This document shows positions 9,450 through 20,525 of a stretch of 64,000 nt of DNA, in pieces; the first letter of the stretch is position 1, and every line of letters begins with the position of its first letter. The notes beneath the pieces are model-generated. The model saw only the letters and a program-made list of their open reading frames with translations, was not told the DNA's origin and searched no databases. The translations under genes and the position numbers were made by a program. The DNA is from Luteimonas sp. FCS-9 (GTDB lineage Bacteria > Pseudomonadota > Gammaproteobacteria > Xanthomonadales > Xanthomonadaceae): the NCBI RefSeq assembly GCF_001014645.1, contig NZ_LASZ01000005.1, positions 62,001-126,000 of the forward strand. The letters are read 5' to 3'.

Positions 9450-11051
9450 TCATGGCGTGCGGGTCACATGGCCTTCCTGCCAGCCCTCCACCACCTGGAT
9501 CGCACCGACCACGCGCGACAGCTCGGCCGCCGACAGGCTGGCGATGCTGCGGCCGCCATCGAGTCCCGTCAGGCGTTCGATGGTGCGCTGGTAGTCCTGG
9601 GTGTCGTTCTCGACCGGCGGCGCATAGCGATAGATGGCGTCGTCGATGCTCAGGTTGCGATAGCTCGCCCCCTGCAGCAGCGCGCCGATGGCGCGTTCGC
9701 CGGTGGCGCGGTCGGGAAACACCGCGAAGCCGCCGGGCCCGGTACCGAGGGCGCCATGGGCATCGGCGAAGTCGCCGGCGCGGATGTTCCCGGGATTGTG
9801 GTTGCGCCAGGCCAGCGTACCGCCGGTGCGCGTCTCGACCGAGCCGTCGGCGTGGGTGATGACGGTGTCGCGGCCCTGCGCACGGGCGCTCGCGCCGCCC
9901 TCGCCCGCTGCGGCCGCCGGGCCCGGACCGTCCGCCGCCGGCGTGGACGGAACGGGCGCGGCACCGCCGGGCACGCGCACGAACTGCCCGGGATGGATGA
10001 GATCCGGGTTCGCGGCCAGGTGCGGATTGGCCTGCAGCAGCGCCGGCAGACCCACGCCGTGCCGGCCGGCGATGCCCGACAGCGTGTCGCCGTCGCGCAC
10101 GGTGACCGTGGTGCCCGCGCCGGCCGGCAGCGCGACCGTATCGCCGGGATGGATGCGGTCGGGATCGGGGGCGAAGCGCGGGTTGGCCGCCAGCAGGGCA
10201 TCCAGCCCGACGTCGTGGCGACGGGCGATCCCCGACAGGGTGTCGCCCTCGACGACCGTGACCTGTCCGCTGCGCGGCGCCGGCGACGCATCGGACCGGG
10301 GCCCGGTCGCGTCGGGCGTGGCCGGCGACGGCGCCGCCGGCGTGCCGTCGGGCCGGCGGATCGCGATCGCGTTGCCCAGGTCGTAGGGCGCCACGTTCAC
10401 CGTGTTGCTCTGGTTGCCGCCGAGCAGGTGCACGGTGTCGCCCTCGACCCGGTCGACGAAGCCGACGTGGTTCGGGAACACGACGACGTCGCCGCGCTGG
10501 ATCCCGTCGCGCGGGACCGCCTCGCCCCAGTTCGCCCACTCGCGCGCGCGATAGGCCTCGCTGGCGATGGGATGGCCGGCCGCCTTCATCACGAACGACA
10601 CGAACGAGCCGCACCAGGCGTTGTCGCGGCCGCTGTCGTCCCTGCCCCAGAAACCGGACGCGGCGTGGTACGCCATGATCCGCGGATTCGCGCGTGTGCC
10701 CGACACCTCGGCCTGGCCCAGTTCGCGCTCGGCGATGGTCATCCAGTCGGGGGCGCCGTCGTTGGCCGCCGGCAGCTGGGCACGGATGCTCGGATGCACG
10801 CTCGACAGCGGCTCGGAGCTGGCGTGCGCCGCCGGCGGCGCCGTGCCGGCGACGGGCTCGGGAATCGACAGCGCCTGGCCACCGGCGATCCGGTCGGGGT
10901 CGCGGACCTGGGGATTGGCGGCGAGCAGCGCCTCGAGGCTGACGCCGTGCCGCTGGGCGATCGCCGACAGGGTGTCGCCCGGGCGGACGACCGCGTCGCC
11001 CCCGGTGCTGCGTGCAGCGTAGCTGGGAAGCGCTGAGACGGCATCGACCAT
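9450..11051 (-). CDS. Modular LysM / TIGR02594-type peptidoglycan-targeting protein
   Basis: This 533-residue protein is built from peptidoglycan-binding and hydrolase-like modules. In order they are LysM (about 21-64), an NlpC/P60-CHAP-like domain of the TIGR02594 type (about 104-232) with Cys147 in AWCGSF and His195 in NHVGFV, two more LysM repeats (263-308 and 315-361), an Ala/Pro linker, and a C-terminal domain starting NHNPGNIR (about 415-533). That last domain resembles modules seen in phage and secretion-associated lytic proteins. There is no signal peptide, so export by a dedicated system or release by lysis is inferred. I start at ATG 11051 because the longer frame adds only low-complexity residues. 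Confidence 0.75.
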   Translation of the reverse strand: MVDAVSALPSYAARSTGGDAVVRPGDTLSAIAQRHGVSLEALLAANPQVRDPDRIAGGQALSIPEPVAGTAPPAAHASSEPLSSVHPSIRAQLPAANDGAPDWMTIAERELGQAEVSGTRANPRIMAYHAASGFWGRDDSGRDNAWCGSFVSFVMKAAGHPIASEAYRAREWANWGEAVPRDGIQRGDVVVFPNHVGFVDRVEGDTVHLLGGNQSNTVNVAPYDLGNAIAIRRPDGTPAAPSPATPDATGPRSDASPAPRSGQVTVVEGDTLSGIARRHDVGLDALLAANPRFAPDPDRIHPGDTVALPAGAGTTVTVRDGDTLSGIAGRHGVGLPALLQANPHLAANPDLIHPGQFVRVPGGAAPVPSTPAADGPGPAAAAGEGGASARAQGRDTVITHADGSVETRTGGTLAWRNHNPGNIRAGDFADAHGALGTGPGGFAVFPDRATGERAIGALLQGASYRNLSIDDAIYRYAPPVENDTQDYQRTIERLTGLDGGRSIASLSAAELSRVVGAIQVVEGWQEGHVTRTP

Positions 11052-11202
11052 GGCGGGCGGCTCGCGACGGGATGCCGCTACCCTCGGCCAGGCGGTGGGG
11101 CCGGACAATCCGGGGCCGACCCCAGCCCGGGTCGACCCCAGGTCCACCGGGCGCGGTCGCCGGCATGGCAGGATGCGGGCCCGTTCCCGTGACCCGACGC
11201 GA

Positions 11203-11721
11203 ATGTCCGACCCGGTGCTGCACAGCTTCGCCCCCGTCGTCGCCCCCGGCGCGCGCGTGCTGGTCCTCGGCAGCATGCCGGGGGTCGCATCGCTGGACGC
11301 GGGCCGCTACTACGCGCATCCGCGCAACCTGTTCTGGCCGATCATGGGCGCGCTGTTCGACGCCGGGCCCGACGTCGACTACGCGCGGCGCCTGGCGCGG
11401 CTGCAGGCGGCGGGCGTCGCGCTGTGGGACGTCGCCTCGCAGTGCGTCCGGCCCGGCAGCCTCGATGCGCGGATCGAGGCCGGCAGCGTCGTCGCCAACG
11501 ACATCGCCGGCCTGCTCGCCGCGCACCCGGGCATCGACCGCATCCGCTTCAACGGCAGCGCCGCGCAGGCGCTGTTCCGCCGGCACGTGCTGCCGACGCT
11601 GGCGACGGTTCCGGACCTGGCGCGGCTGCCGTCGACGAGCCCGGCACATGCGGCGATGCGCCTGGAGGACAAGCTCGCGGCCTGGCGCGCCGGGCTGTGC
11701 GGGCTTCAAGAGCGAGGCTGA
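11203..11721 (+). CDS. Hypoxanthine-DNA glycosylase (uracil-DNA glycosylase superfamily)
   Basis: The product probably removes deaminated bases such as hypoxanthine from DNA, starting base-excision repair. The 172-residue protein shows the superfamily motifs GSMPGVASL near the N-terminus, YYAHPRNLFWPIM soon after, FNGSAAQALF in the middle and LPSTSPAHA near the end. This pattern matches the TIGR04274-like DNA-deoxyinosine glycosylases, which are about this length. The start ATG 11203 (MSDPVLHSF) begins just before the conserved region. A longer frame upstream is Arg-rich and runs into the divergent LysM gene. The assignment to hypoxanthine rather than uracil is family knowledge and is not shown here. 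Confidence 0.82.
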   Translation: MSDPVLHSFAPVVAPGARVLVLGSMPGVASLDAGRYYAHPRNLFWPIMGALFDAGPDVDYARRLARLQAAGVALWDVASQCVRPGSLDARIEAGSVVANDIAGLLAAHPGIDRIRFNGSAAQALFRRHVLPTLATVPDLARLPSTSPAHAAMRLEDKLAAWRAGLCGLQERG

Positions 11722-11866
11722 GAGGCGGTCGCGTCGTTTCGCGCACACCGCCGACGCCACGATGCGCACCAGTCCGAGGCCCGCCTTCCCGGATTCCGAC
11801 AATGGCCGGCCCCGTCGCGTCGGGCGCTGCGGTATGGTCTGCCCGGGTCATCCGAGGGAGTCGACG

Positions 11867-12319
11867 ATGCATCGCATCCGAACGCTGGCGCTGCTCGCCG
11901 CATCGTGCTGCGCGGCGGGCGCCGCGCAGGCGCAGTCCGCCACCGCGTGCCCGCAGCTGCCGGTCATCGCCAACGTGCAGTGGACGGTGCAGGAAGGCCG
12001 CGACTTCGTGTTCTGCCGTGCGATCGAGTTCGACACCCAGCGCCAGGCGTTCGCGGTCGCGATCGGCCGCGCGGCGACGTTCAAGCCGCGCCGCGGCGAC
12101 CGGATCGGCGGCCAGGTCCGGATCGACGGCCATCCGACGTGGTGGCACGCCCCGCGCAACGACCTGACCAGCGCGATCGTGCGCGAAACGCTGCTCGAGC
12201 TGGCATCGGGCGACTACGCCCACATCATCGTGCGGGCCGACGATCCGACGCAGCTGGCGCGCTCGCTGCGCCAGGTCGAGCAACTGGAATTCGCCGACGT
12301 CCGCCTGGGCGGTCGATAG
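11867..12319 (+). CDS. Small exported protein of unknown function
   Basis: I do not recognise this 150-residue protein. It begins with a clear signal peptide (MHRIRTLALLAASCCAAGAAQAQ, cleavage after AQA near residue 22), so it should be periplasmic. The mature part has two cysteines (CPQ near the start and FCRA about 25 residues later) that could pair, and a basic GRAATFKPRRGDRIG stretch. A GAGGGAG ribosome binding site lies 6 bases before ATG 11867. It is convergent with the pirin gene and separated from it by 12 bases. Confidence 0.65.
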   Translation: MHRIRTLALLAASCCAAGAAQAQSATACPQLPVIANVQWTVQEGRDFVFCRAIEFDTQRQAFAVAIGRAATFKPRRGDRIGGQVRIDGHPTWWHAPRNDLTSAIVRETLLELASGDYAHIIVRADDPTQLARSLRQVEQLEFADVRLGGR

Positions 12320-12331
12320 CCGCCACAGGAC

Positions 12332-13183
12332 TCAGAAGCGGCCCTCCTGGAAGTCCACGAACGCCTGCATCAGCTCCTCGCGGGTGTTCATCACGAACGG
12401 GCCGTGGCGCGCCACCGGCTCGCGCAGCGGCCGGCCGCCAACGACGATCAGCCGTGCGCCCGCTTCGCCGCCGCGCAGCTGCAGCCGCGCGCCGCCGCCG
12501 AGCACGCCCAGCTCCTGGGCCGCCAGCGCGCGGGCCTCGTCGCCCTCGCCCACCGTCGCCTCGCCTTCGTAGACGTAGGCGAACACGTTGTGGCCCTCGG
12601 GCAGGTCGAACGCCCAGGCGCTGTCCGGCGCCAGCGCGATGTCGAGGTACAGCGGCTCGGTCGCGGGCTGCGCGATCGGGCCCGCGGTGCCGTCCACGGC
12701 GCCGGCGATGAGCTTGACCGACACGCCCGGGGCGGGCGCGACCACCGGCAGCCGCCCGGGCGCGAACTCCTGGTAGCGCGGCGCGGTCATCTTCTCGCGC
12801 GCAGGCAGATTCACCCACAGCTGGAAACCGCGCATCCGCCCGGCCTGCTGCTCGGGCATCTCCGAATGCACCAGGCCGCGCCCGGCGGTCATCCACTGCA
12901 CCGCGCCTGGGACCAGCAGGCCCTCGTTGCCGTGGTTGTCGCGATGGCGCATGCGCCCGTCGAGCATGTAGGTCACGGTCTCGAAGCCGCGGTGCGGGTG
13001 GTCTGGGAAACCGGCCAGGTAGTCCTCGGCGCGTTCGGTGCCGAACTCGTCGAGCATCAGGAACGGGTCGAGGTCGGGCAGTTGCGGGGTGCCGATGACG
13101 CGGGTGAGCTTCACGCCGGCACCGTCGCTGGCGGGCATGCCGCGGACGGTACGCACCACGCGGGCGGTCTGGGAAGCGGTCAT
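12332..13183 (-). CDS. Pirin family protein
   Basis: This is a bicupin protein of the pirin family, whose members bind one metal ion and in some bacteria act as quercetin dioxygenases or redox regulators. The 283 residues contain the first-cupin motif DHPHRGFETVTY with the metal-binding histidines (about residues 55-66), and HRDNHGNEG with GLVHSE in the following strand. The C-terminal cupin is degenerate, as is usual. An AGGAG site precedes ATG 13183. It stands alone, with a REP-like palindrome upstream. The substrate cannot be inferred. Confidence 0.88.
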   Translation of the reverse strand: MTASQTARVVRTVRGMPASDGAGVKLTRVIGTPQLPDLDPFLMLDEFGTERAEDYLAGFPDHPHRGFETVTYMLDGRMRHRDNHGNEGLLVPGAVQWMTAGRGLVHSEMPEQQAGRMRGFQLWVNLPAREKMTAPRYQEFAPGRLPVVAPAPGVSVKLIAGAVDGTAGPIAQPATEPLYLDIALAPDSAWAFDLPEGHNVFAYVYEGEATVGEGDEARALAAQELGVLGGGARLQLRGGEAGARLIVVGGRPLREPVARHGPFVMNTREELMQAFVDFQEGRF

Positions 13184-13323
13184 CGGCGGGCTCCTGTCGG
13201 GTGTGAAGCGACACGATGCGGGCGCGGGCCGCCGATTCCACGCGCGTGGGTGGAACGGAAGGTTCCTTCGGCGCGCGGCGAGGGACGCGCGTGCGGAGGT
13301 GCCAGAAGGACACAACCTTCCGG

Positions 13324-13391
13324 GTAGGAGCGCGCTCGCGCGCGAACGGGCTGTGCCGACGATGCCTCTTCGCGCGCGAGCGCGCTCCTAC
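13324..13391. repeat. REP-like palindrome, copy 1
   Basis: A perfect 23-base inverted repeat with a 22-base loop. Each arm starts or ends with GTAGGAGCGCGCT or its complement. It lies in the roughly 300-base gap between the divergently placed pirin promoter region and the rlmL 3' end, and that gap holds no gene. Four further copies occur in this window. Confidence 0.9.
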
Positions 13392-13484
13392 GGGACGGCT
13401 TCGCCCGTCCGCGCGGCCAGCCTGCCGGCCGACAGCCGCGGAAACACGCGTCCTCGCACGCACGCGCGGCCTGTATCGCCTCCC

Positions 13485-15689
<2,205 letters not shown>

Positions 15690-15693
15690 GGGA

Positions 15694-16239
15694 TCAGAGC
15701 GGGCGCAGCAGCGCGGCGAAGGCCTCGGCCGAGGCCTCGACGTGCGCGCCCAGGCGGTGGTCGTCGTCGACGAGCAGCAGCCGGCCGCGCCGCGCGCAGG
15801 TCCAGCCTACGACGTCGGCGGCCGGGATCAGGTCGTCGTGCCAGCCGTGGATCACCGACAGCGGCACCTCGGCGGCCTGCAGCGGATGCGCGGCATCGAG
15901 CCGGACCGGCGGCGCCATCAGGAACAGCGCGGCGACCGGCACCCGCTGCGAGACGTGCCCGGCGACCCAGGCGCCCAGGCTCGAGCCCGCCAGCACCAGC
16001 GGACCGCGCGCAGCCGCCGCCGTCGCCGTCCGCAGCAAGCGCTCGATGCGCGCGGCGACGTCGCCCAGCGGACTCACGTCGCGCCGCGCGTCGAGGTCGG
16101 TGTAGTCCGGGCGTTCGTGGGTCCAGCCCAGCCGTTCGGCAGCCTGCGCCAGCGCGGTCACCTTGGTCGCGTCCGGCCCGCTCTCGAAGCCGTGCGAGAG
16201 GATGCAGTGGCCCCGCACGGGGACGCGCGGCGCGCTCAC
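15694..16239 (-). CDS. YqiA-like alpha/beta hydrolase
   Basis: The 181-residue protein looks like a small alpha/beta hydrolase of the YqiA/RBBP9-like type. It has an early [14 protein letters not shown] oxyanion region, a nucleophile elbow GSSLGA (serine at about 90), an HGWHDDLIP acid segment and a late DDDHRL histidine. All three catalytic residues therefore appear present. It starts at GTG 16239, which overlaps the stop of the MOSC gene in a GTGA junction, and ends 4 bases before rlmL. The substrate is unknown; esters or thioesters are family guesses. Confidence 0.78.
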   Translation of the reverse strand: MSAPRVPVRGHCILSHGFESGPDATKVTALAQAAERLGWTHERPDYTDLDARRDVSPLGDVAARIERLLRTATAAAARGPLVLAGSSLGAWVAGHVSQRVPVAALFLMAPPVRLDAAHPLQAAEVPLSVIHGWHDDLIPAADVVGWTCARRGRLLLVDDDHRLGAHVEASAEAFAALLRPL

Positions 16240-16736
16240 GCGGCCTCCCAGCGCACGGGATCGCCGACGCGCAGCGTGCCGCCCTGCAGGATCCGCGCAC
16301 ACAGCCCGCCCATGCCGCGCATCGCGTTGTAGCCGCCGGCGCCCAGCGCGGTCTCCATGCGCGAGCACGGATCGCAGGGATCGGTGCCTTCGAACAGCAC
16401 CTCGCCGATGCGGAAACGCCGGCCCTTGAACGCGATCAGCGGGATGCCCGAGACGACCAGGTTGCGGCGCAGCGTCGACGGCGCGACCGCGTCCCGGCCG
16501 CTGAGCGCGGCGATCGCCGGCAGGTGTTCGGCCTGGATCAGGGTCGCGCCGCGCTTGCCGCTGCCGCCCGCGTAACGGTCGCCTGCCAGCCCGGCATCCG
16601 CCTGCGCGAGCGCGTCGTCGACGACCGCCATCGGCACGTCGCGCGCCGGGCGCAGGCCGATCCAGTCGAGCCGGCCGGTGCGGGGAAACTGCGTCATCAG
16701 GGCATGCAGCGCGGAATCTGGCGGGGGATTTCTCAT
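16236..16736 (-). CDS. MOSC domain-containing protein
   Basis: MOSC domains bind or transfer sulfur, often through a conserved cysteine, in molybdenum cofactor sulfurases and related detoxifying proteins. The 166-residue product has the hallmark LAGDRYAGGSGKRGATLIQAE, then LRRNLVVSG, and the cysteine-bearing EGTDPCDPCSRME near residue 120. It ends with GLCARILQGGTLRVGD. I start at ATG 16736 (MRNPPPDS); ATG 16697 (MTQFPRTG) is a possible shorter start. It heads a MOSC-hydrolase-rlmL unit whose members overlap or nearly touch. The substrate is unknown. Confidence 0.85.
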   Translation of the reverse strand: MRNPPPDSALHALMTQFPRTGRLDWIGLRPARDVPMAVVDDALAQADAGLAGDRYAGGSGKRGATLIQAEHLPAIAALSGRDAVAPSTLRRNLVVSGIPLIAFKGRRFRIGEVLFEGTDPCDPCSRMETALGAGGYNAMRGMGGLCARILQGGTLRVGDPVRWEAA

Positions 16737-16857
16737 CCGGTCAATGGTAGCCCGGATCGCCGCGCCGGCACCGCCGCGCGGCATGCGCAAGTGCCCGGCG
16801 CGGCGGCGCCCTGTTGCGCACTGCGGCCGCTGCACGATCCGGGCTACCATCCGCGCC

Positions 16858-17430
16858 ATGTCCGCCGCCGCGCCCGTTCCGACCATCGTGCAGCAACCGC
16901 TGCCCTACGTGGACCGGCTGCCGCAGCGCGCGCTCGCGGACGTCGAACTGGTCGTGATCCATTGCACCGAGCTGCCCGACCTCGCGACCGCGCGCGCGTA
17001 CGGCGAGCGGGTGCTGTACGCGGCCGGCACCGGCAACAGCGGCCACTGGTACGTCGACCGCGACGGCGCGATCGTCGAATACGTGCCCGCCGAACGCGTC
17101 GCCCACCATGTGCGCGGTCGCAACGCGGAATCGGTCGGCATCGAGCTGGTCAACCGCGGGCGCTTCCCGCACTGGCTCGACTCGCGCCACCAGGCGATGG
17201 ACGAGCCCTACCCCGAGGCACAGATCGACGCCCTGGTCGCGCTGCTGCGGCAGCTGTGCGGGACGCTGCCGTCGCTGCGCACGATCGCCGGCCACGAGGA
17301 CCTCGACGTCGAACGGGTCCCGGCCAGCGACGATCCGCAGGCGCGCGTGCCGCGCAAGCGCGACCCCGGACCGCGCTTTCCATGGGACGCGGTGCTTTCG
17401 CAGGTCCCGCTGCGGCGCATCGCCGGCTGA
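16858..17430 (+). CDS. AmpD-like N-acetylmuramoyl-L-alanine amidase
   Basis: This is an amidase_2 family enzyme that cleaves the bond between N-acetylmuramic acid and the stem peptide. The 190 residues include the zinc-site segments VVIHCTE (about residues 32-38) and AGHEDLDVER (about 142-151), plus GTGNSGHWYVDRDG and a middle histidine pair VAHHV. There is no signal peptide, which fits cytosolic wall recycling as by AmpD, although the true ampD could be elsewhere. It is divergent from the MOSC gene and lies 85 bases upstream of tesB. Confidence 0.85.
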   Translation: MSAAAPVPTIVQQPLPYVDRLPQRALADVELVVIHCTELPDLATARAYGERVLYAAGTGNSGHWYVDRDGAIVEYVPAERVAHHVRGRNAESVGIELVNRGRFPHWLDSRHQAMDEPYPEAQIDALVALLRQLCGTLPSLRTIAGHEDLDVERVPASDDPQARVPRKRDPGPRFPWDAVLSQVPLRRIAG

Positions 17431-17462
17431 ACGGTTCGCCCGGGCCGGCTGGCGCCGGCCCC

Positions 17463-17468
17463 TATAAT
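17463..17468 (+). promoter_or_regulatory. Candidate -10 box for tesB
   Basis: A perfect TATAAT lies 47 bases before the tesB ATG, directly after a GC-rich palindrome (GGGCCGGCTGGCGCCGGCCC, about 17442-17461) that may end the amidase transcript. No strong -35 box is visible because the palindrome occupies that space, so the call rests on the -10 box alone. Confidence 0.4.
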
Positions 17469-17515
17469 CGTCCGTCCGGCCGGTGCCGGCACCGCCCTCC
17501 CATGACCCCGCCGCG

Positions 17516-18403
17516 ATGACCCCGCCCGTTTCGGAACTGATCGACCTGCTCTCGCTCGAGCGCCTGGAGGACAACCTGTTCCGCGGCCAGAGCCGCGACA
17601 TCGGCACCAAGTACGTGTTCGGCGGCCAGGTGCTCGGCCAGGCGCTGTCGGCTGCGCAGGCGACGATGACCGCGCCGCGCCCGGCGCATTCGCTGCACGC
17701 CTACTTCCTGCGCGCCGGCGACGTCGAGGCGCCGATCGTCTACGACGTCGACCGCACCCGCGACGGCGGCAGCTTCTCGGTGCGCCGCGTCACCGCGATC
17801 CAGCACGGCAAGGTGATTTTCTTCTGCGCGGCGTCGTTCCAGGAGGCCGAGGACGGGGCCACGCACCAGCTGACGATGCCGGAGGTGCCGGCGCCCGAGG
17901 ACATCGCGCCGCAGGATCCGCTGCCGGCAGCGGTGCTGGCCAGGCTGCCGGTCAAGGTGCAGCGCTGGCTCGACCGCAGCGGGCCGTTCGAGTTCCGCCA
18001 CGTCTATCCGCGCGACGAGCTGCAGCCGCCCAAGCGCCCGCCGTTCCACCAGGTCTGGTTCCGGCTGTCGGAACGCGTCGGCGACGCACCGTCGCTGCAC
18101 CGCGCGCTGCTGGCCTACGCCTCGGACTTCCACCTGCTGGGCACCGCGACCTTCCCGCATGGCATCAGCTACTACCAGCCGAACGTGCAGATGGCCTCGC
18201 TCGATCACGCGCTGTGGTTCCACCGCCCGTTCCGGGTCGACGACTGGCTGCTGTATTCGCTCGACAGCCCCAGCGCGCAGGATGCGCGGGGGCTGGCGCG
18301 CGGGCAGATCTTCGACCGCGGCGGCCGCCTGGTCGCCAGCAGTGCGCAGGAGGGCATGATCCGCGTGCGCCCTGCCGACGCGCCGCCCCCGATGGTCGGC
18401 TGA
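17516..18403 (+). CDS. tesB: Acyl-CoA thioesterase II (TesB)
   Basis: TesB hydrolyses medium- and long-chain acyl-CoA to free fatty acid and CoA in the cytoplasm. The 295-residue protein is a double hotdog fold. The first hotdog has FGGQVLGQAL and HSLHAYFLRAG. The second has the catalytic aspartate in YASDFHLL (about 205), the following threonine in GTAT, and a glutamine in SSAQEGMIRV near the end. The length is the same as the E. coli enzyme. It starts at ATG 17516, and the next gene begins 2 bases after its stop, so the two are likely cotranscribed. Confidence 0.92.
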   Translation: MTPPVSELIDLLSLERLEDNLFRGQSRDIGTKYVFGGQVLGQALSAAQATMTAPRPAHSLHAYFLRAGDVEAPIVYDVDRTRDGGSFSVRRVTAIQHGKVIFFCAASFQEAEDGATHQLTMPEVPAPEDIAPQDPLPAAVLARLPVKVQRWLDRSGPFEFRHVYPRDELQPPKRPPFHQVWFRLSERVGDAPSLHRALLAYASDFHLLGTATFPHGISYYQPNVQMASLDHALWFHRPFRVDDWLLYSLDSPSAQDARGLARGQIFDRGGRLVASSAQEGMIRVRPADAPPPMVG

Positions 18404-18404
18404 C

Positions 18405-19235
18405 GTGCGCCAGGTCTTCTCCAGCGCGCGGCTGGAAAACGTCGAGCGCGTCGCCGACCTGCTCCGGGCCGAGGGCATCGAGGTCCAGATCAGCAACGGC
18501 CGCTCCTACAAGGGCAACCGCCGCGGCACCTTCAGCTACCGCGACCAGGCCGGCGGGCCGCGTCCAGCGGTCTGGGTGACGCGCTCGGAGGACCAGCCGC
18601 GCGCCCGCGCGCTGCTGCGCGACACCGGCCTGCTGCAGACCCAGCCCTCGACGCGCAGCTACCTGGCGCAGGGCGAGCTGACGTTCGCGGCCGACACCGC
18701 GCCCCCCCCGCGGCGGGGCCTGACCCGCGCGGCGAAGATCCGCTACGGGCTGCTCGGCGGCGCGGTGCTGGTGATCGCCCTGTCGTGGTGGTCGCGGCCC
18801 TCGCCCGAGGCGCCGGCGCCCGCCCCCACCGCGCCGGTCGCCGACCAGGGACCCGCGCTGGACATGCTGCCGCAGACGGTCGAGGCCGGCGTCCATCGCA
18901 TCCCGGTCCCGCAGGCGCTGGCCGCGACGGTGCTGGCCGACGCGCTGGGCGCGCGGTCCGGCCCGGTCTGCGTGGCCGTCGACGGCCACGCGCCGACCGC
19001 GCCGGTGCTGGCCGAGCTCGAGGCCGTGCATCCGCAGGTGCTGCCGGCCTCGGCCTGTTCGGGCGGCGACGGCCAGGCCGCCTGGCTGGAGATCCGCAAC
19101 TATCGGACCGACGGCTCGGGCCGCGGCACGGTCGAGCTGTCGAGCGGCGGGACCGACGCCACCCAGGGCCTGATCACGCACACGCTCGAGGTCCGGCGGC
19201 AGGGCCGCGACTGGCGCTTCGCGCCGGCGGGTTAG
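18405..19235 (+). CDS. DUF2007-like signal-transducing membrane protein
   Basis: The function is unknown. The 276-residue protein has an N-terminal region (about 1-75) resembling the DUF2007 putative signal-transducing domain: VFSSARLENVERVADLLRAEGIEV followed by a VWV strand and a DQPRARALL helix. A single transmembrane helix follows at about 113-127 (YGLLGGAVLVIALSWW), then a Pro/Ala linker and a C-terminal domain (about 150-276) that would lie in the periplasm. The start is GTG 18405, two bases after tesB, which suggests coexpression. Confidence 0.65.
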   Translation: MRQVFSSARLENVERVADLLRAEGIEVQISNGRSYKGNRRGTFSYRDQAGGPRPAVWVTRSEDQPRARALLRDTGLLQTQPSTRSYLAQGELTFAADTAPPPRRGLTRAAKIRYGLLGGAVLVIALSWWSRPSPEAPAPAPTAPVADQGPALDMLPQTVEAGVHRIPVPQALAATVLADALGARSGPVCVAVDGHAPTAPVLAELEAVHPQVLPASACSGGDGQAAWLEIRNYRTDGSGRGTVELSSGGTDATQGLITHTLEVRRQGRDWRFAPAG

Positions 19236-19343
19236 CGGCGCCGCCCGTCCGGCGCCGCTTCGCGCGTTACGGCATCATCGACCGGCCGGTCACATCCGGC
19301 CGCCAGGAAGCGTCCCTGTCGTGACCCCAGCAGGAAGCATGCG

Positions 19344-20525
19344 ATGTCCGCGATCGCCCTCGACCCGAGCCTCGAAGACCGGATCCACCAGGAGCTGCCC
19401 GCCGCGCGCGGGGGCGACCAGGCCGCCTACGGCCGCATCGTGCGGCTGAGCCAGAACGCCACGACCGCGATCGCGCTGGTGATCACCCGCGACGTGCAGG
19501 CCAGCCAGGACATCGCGCAGGAGGCCTACCTCAAGGCCTGGCAGCAGCTCGGGCGCCTGCAGAACCCGACCAGCTTCCTGCCGTGGCTGCGCCAGATCAC
19601 CCGCAACCTCGCACGCGACCACCTGCGCGCGCGCCGCGACCGGCTGGTCGCCGGCGAGGCGGCGGAGCTGGCGATCGCGCAGGCGGCCGATCCCGACGGC
19701 TGTCCGATGCAGCGGATCATCGACGACGAGAGCGGGCGCGTGGCCGCCGACCTGATCTCGGAACTGCCCGACGACAGCCGCGAGGTACTGCTGCTCTACT
19801 ACCGCGAGGGCGGCAACTCCCGGCAGGTCGCCGCCTTGCTCGGGCTGTCGGACGCGGCGGTGCGCAAGCGCCTGTCGCGCGCCCGGCGCAGCCTGCGCGA
19901 GGACCTGGCCGAGCGCTTCCGCGAATTCGCGCAGGGATCGGCGCCGGGCAGCGCGTTCACCGTGCTCGTCGTCGCGGGCGTGGCCGCCTTCGCCAAGCCG
20001 GTCACGGCCGGCACGCTCGCGGGCGCCGCGGCGGGCACCGCGCTGGGCGGCGGCGTCGCCGGCAAGGCTGCGCTGGGCGGTGCGGGAGCGATCGGCGTCG
20101 CGGGCGCCTCGCTGGTCTTCGGCGGGCTGACGATGTGGCTGTGCAGGAAGATGATCGCGCGCTACGCCGATACCGAGGCCGAGCGGATGGCGATCCTGCG
20201 GCTGTACGACCGGTGGTTCCTGTGGGGCACCGGCGTCGGCGTGGTCGTGATGTTCGCGGTGGGGTTCGCGGCCGGTGCAGGGCGCGCGTCGCCGCTGTGG
20301 ATCACCATCTCGGCGCTCTTGGTGACGGCGCTCTACAACTATCCGGTGCTGGTCAGCCTGCCGCGGCTGATGAATCCGCTGCTCGCGCGCGACGCGGCGC
20401 GCGATCCCGTCGGCGCGGCACGGCGGGCACTCGGCTACCGGCTGATGTTCGGTCCCAGCGGCCTGATCATCACCAACGTGGGGGTGTTCGGCTTGCTGCT
20501 GATCGTCTGGCTGAAGTCGGTCTGA
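19344..20525 (+). CDS. ECF-type RNA polymerase sigma factor fused to a membrane domain
   Basis: The N-terminal about 190 residues form an ordinary ECF sigma factor. Region 2 (about 20-95) contains ASQDIAQEAYLKAWQQL and WLRQITRNLARDHLRARRD. Region 4 (about 140-188) contains LPDDSREVLLLYYREGGNSRQVAALLGLSDAAVRKRLSRAR. The remaining about 200 residues are a Gly/Ala-rich segment and four or five hydrophobic helices, ending LLLIVWLKSV. Sigma factors are usually soluble and held by a separate anti-sigma protein. Here the membrane part may itself tether or regulate the sigma domain, and no anti-sigma gene is adjacent. Confidence 0.82.
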   Translation: MSAIALDPSLEDRIHQELPAARGGDQAAYGRIVRLSQNATTAIALVITRDVQASQDIAQEAYLKAWQQLGRLQNPTSFLPWLRQITRNLARDHLRARRDRLVAGEAAELAIAQAADPDGCPMQRIIDDESGRVAADLISELPDDSREVLLLYYREGGNSRQVAALLGLSDAAVRKRLSRARRSLREDLAERFREFAQGSAPGSAFTVLVVAGVAAFAKPVTAGTLAGAAAGTALGGGVAGKAALGGAGAIGVAGASLVFGGLTMWLCRKMIARYADTEAERMAILRLYDRWFLWGTGVGVVVMFAVGFAAGAGRASPLWITISALLVTALYNYPVLVSLPRLMNPLLARDAARDPVGAARRALGYRLMFGPSGLIITNVGVFGLLLIVWLKSV

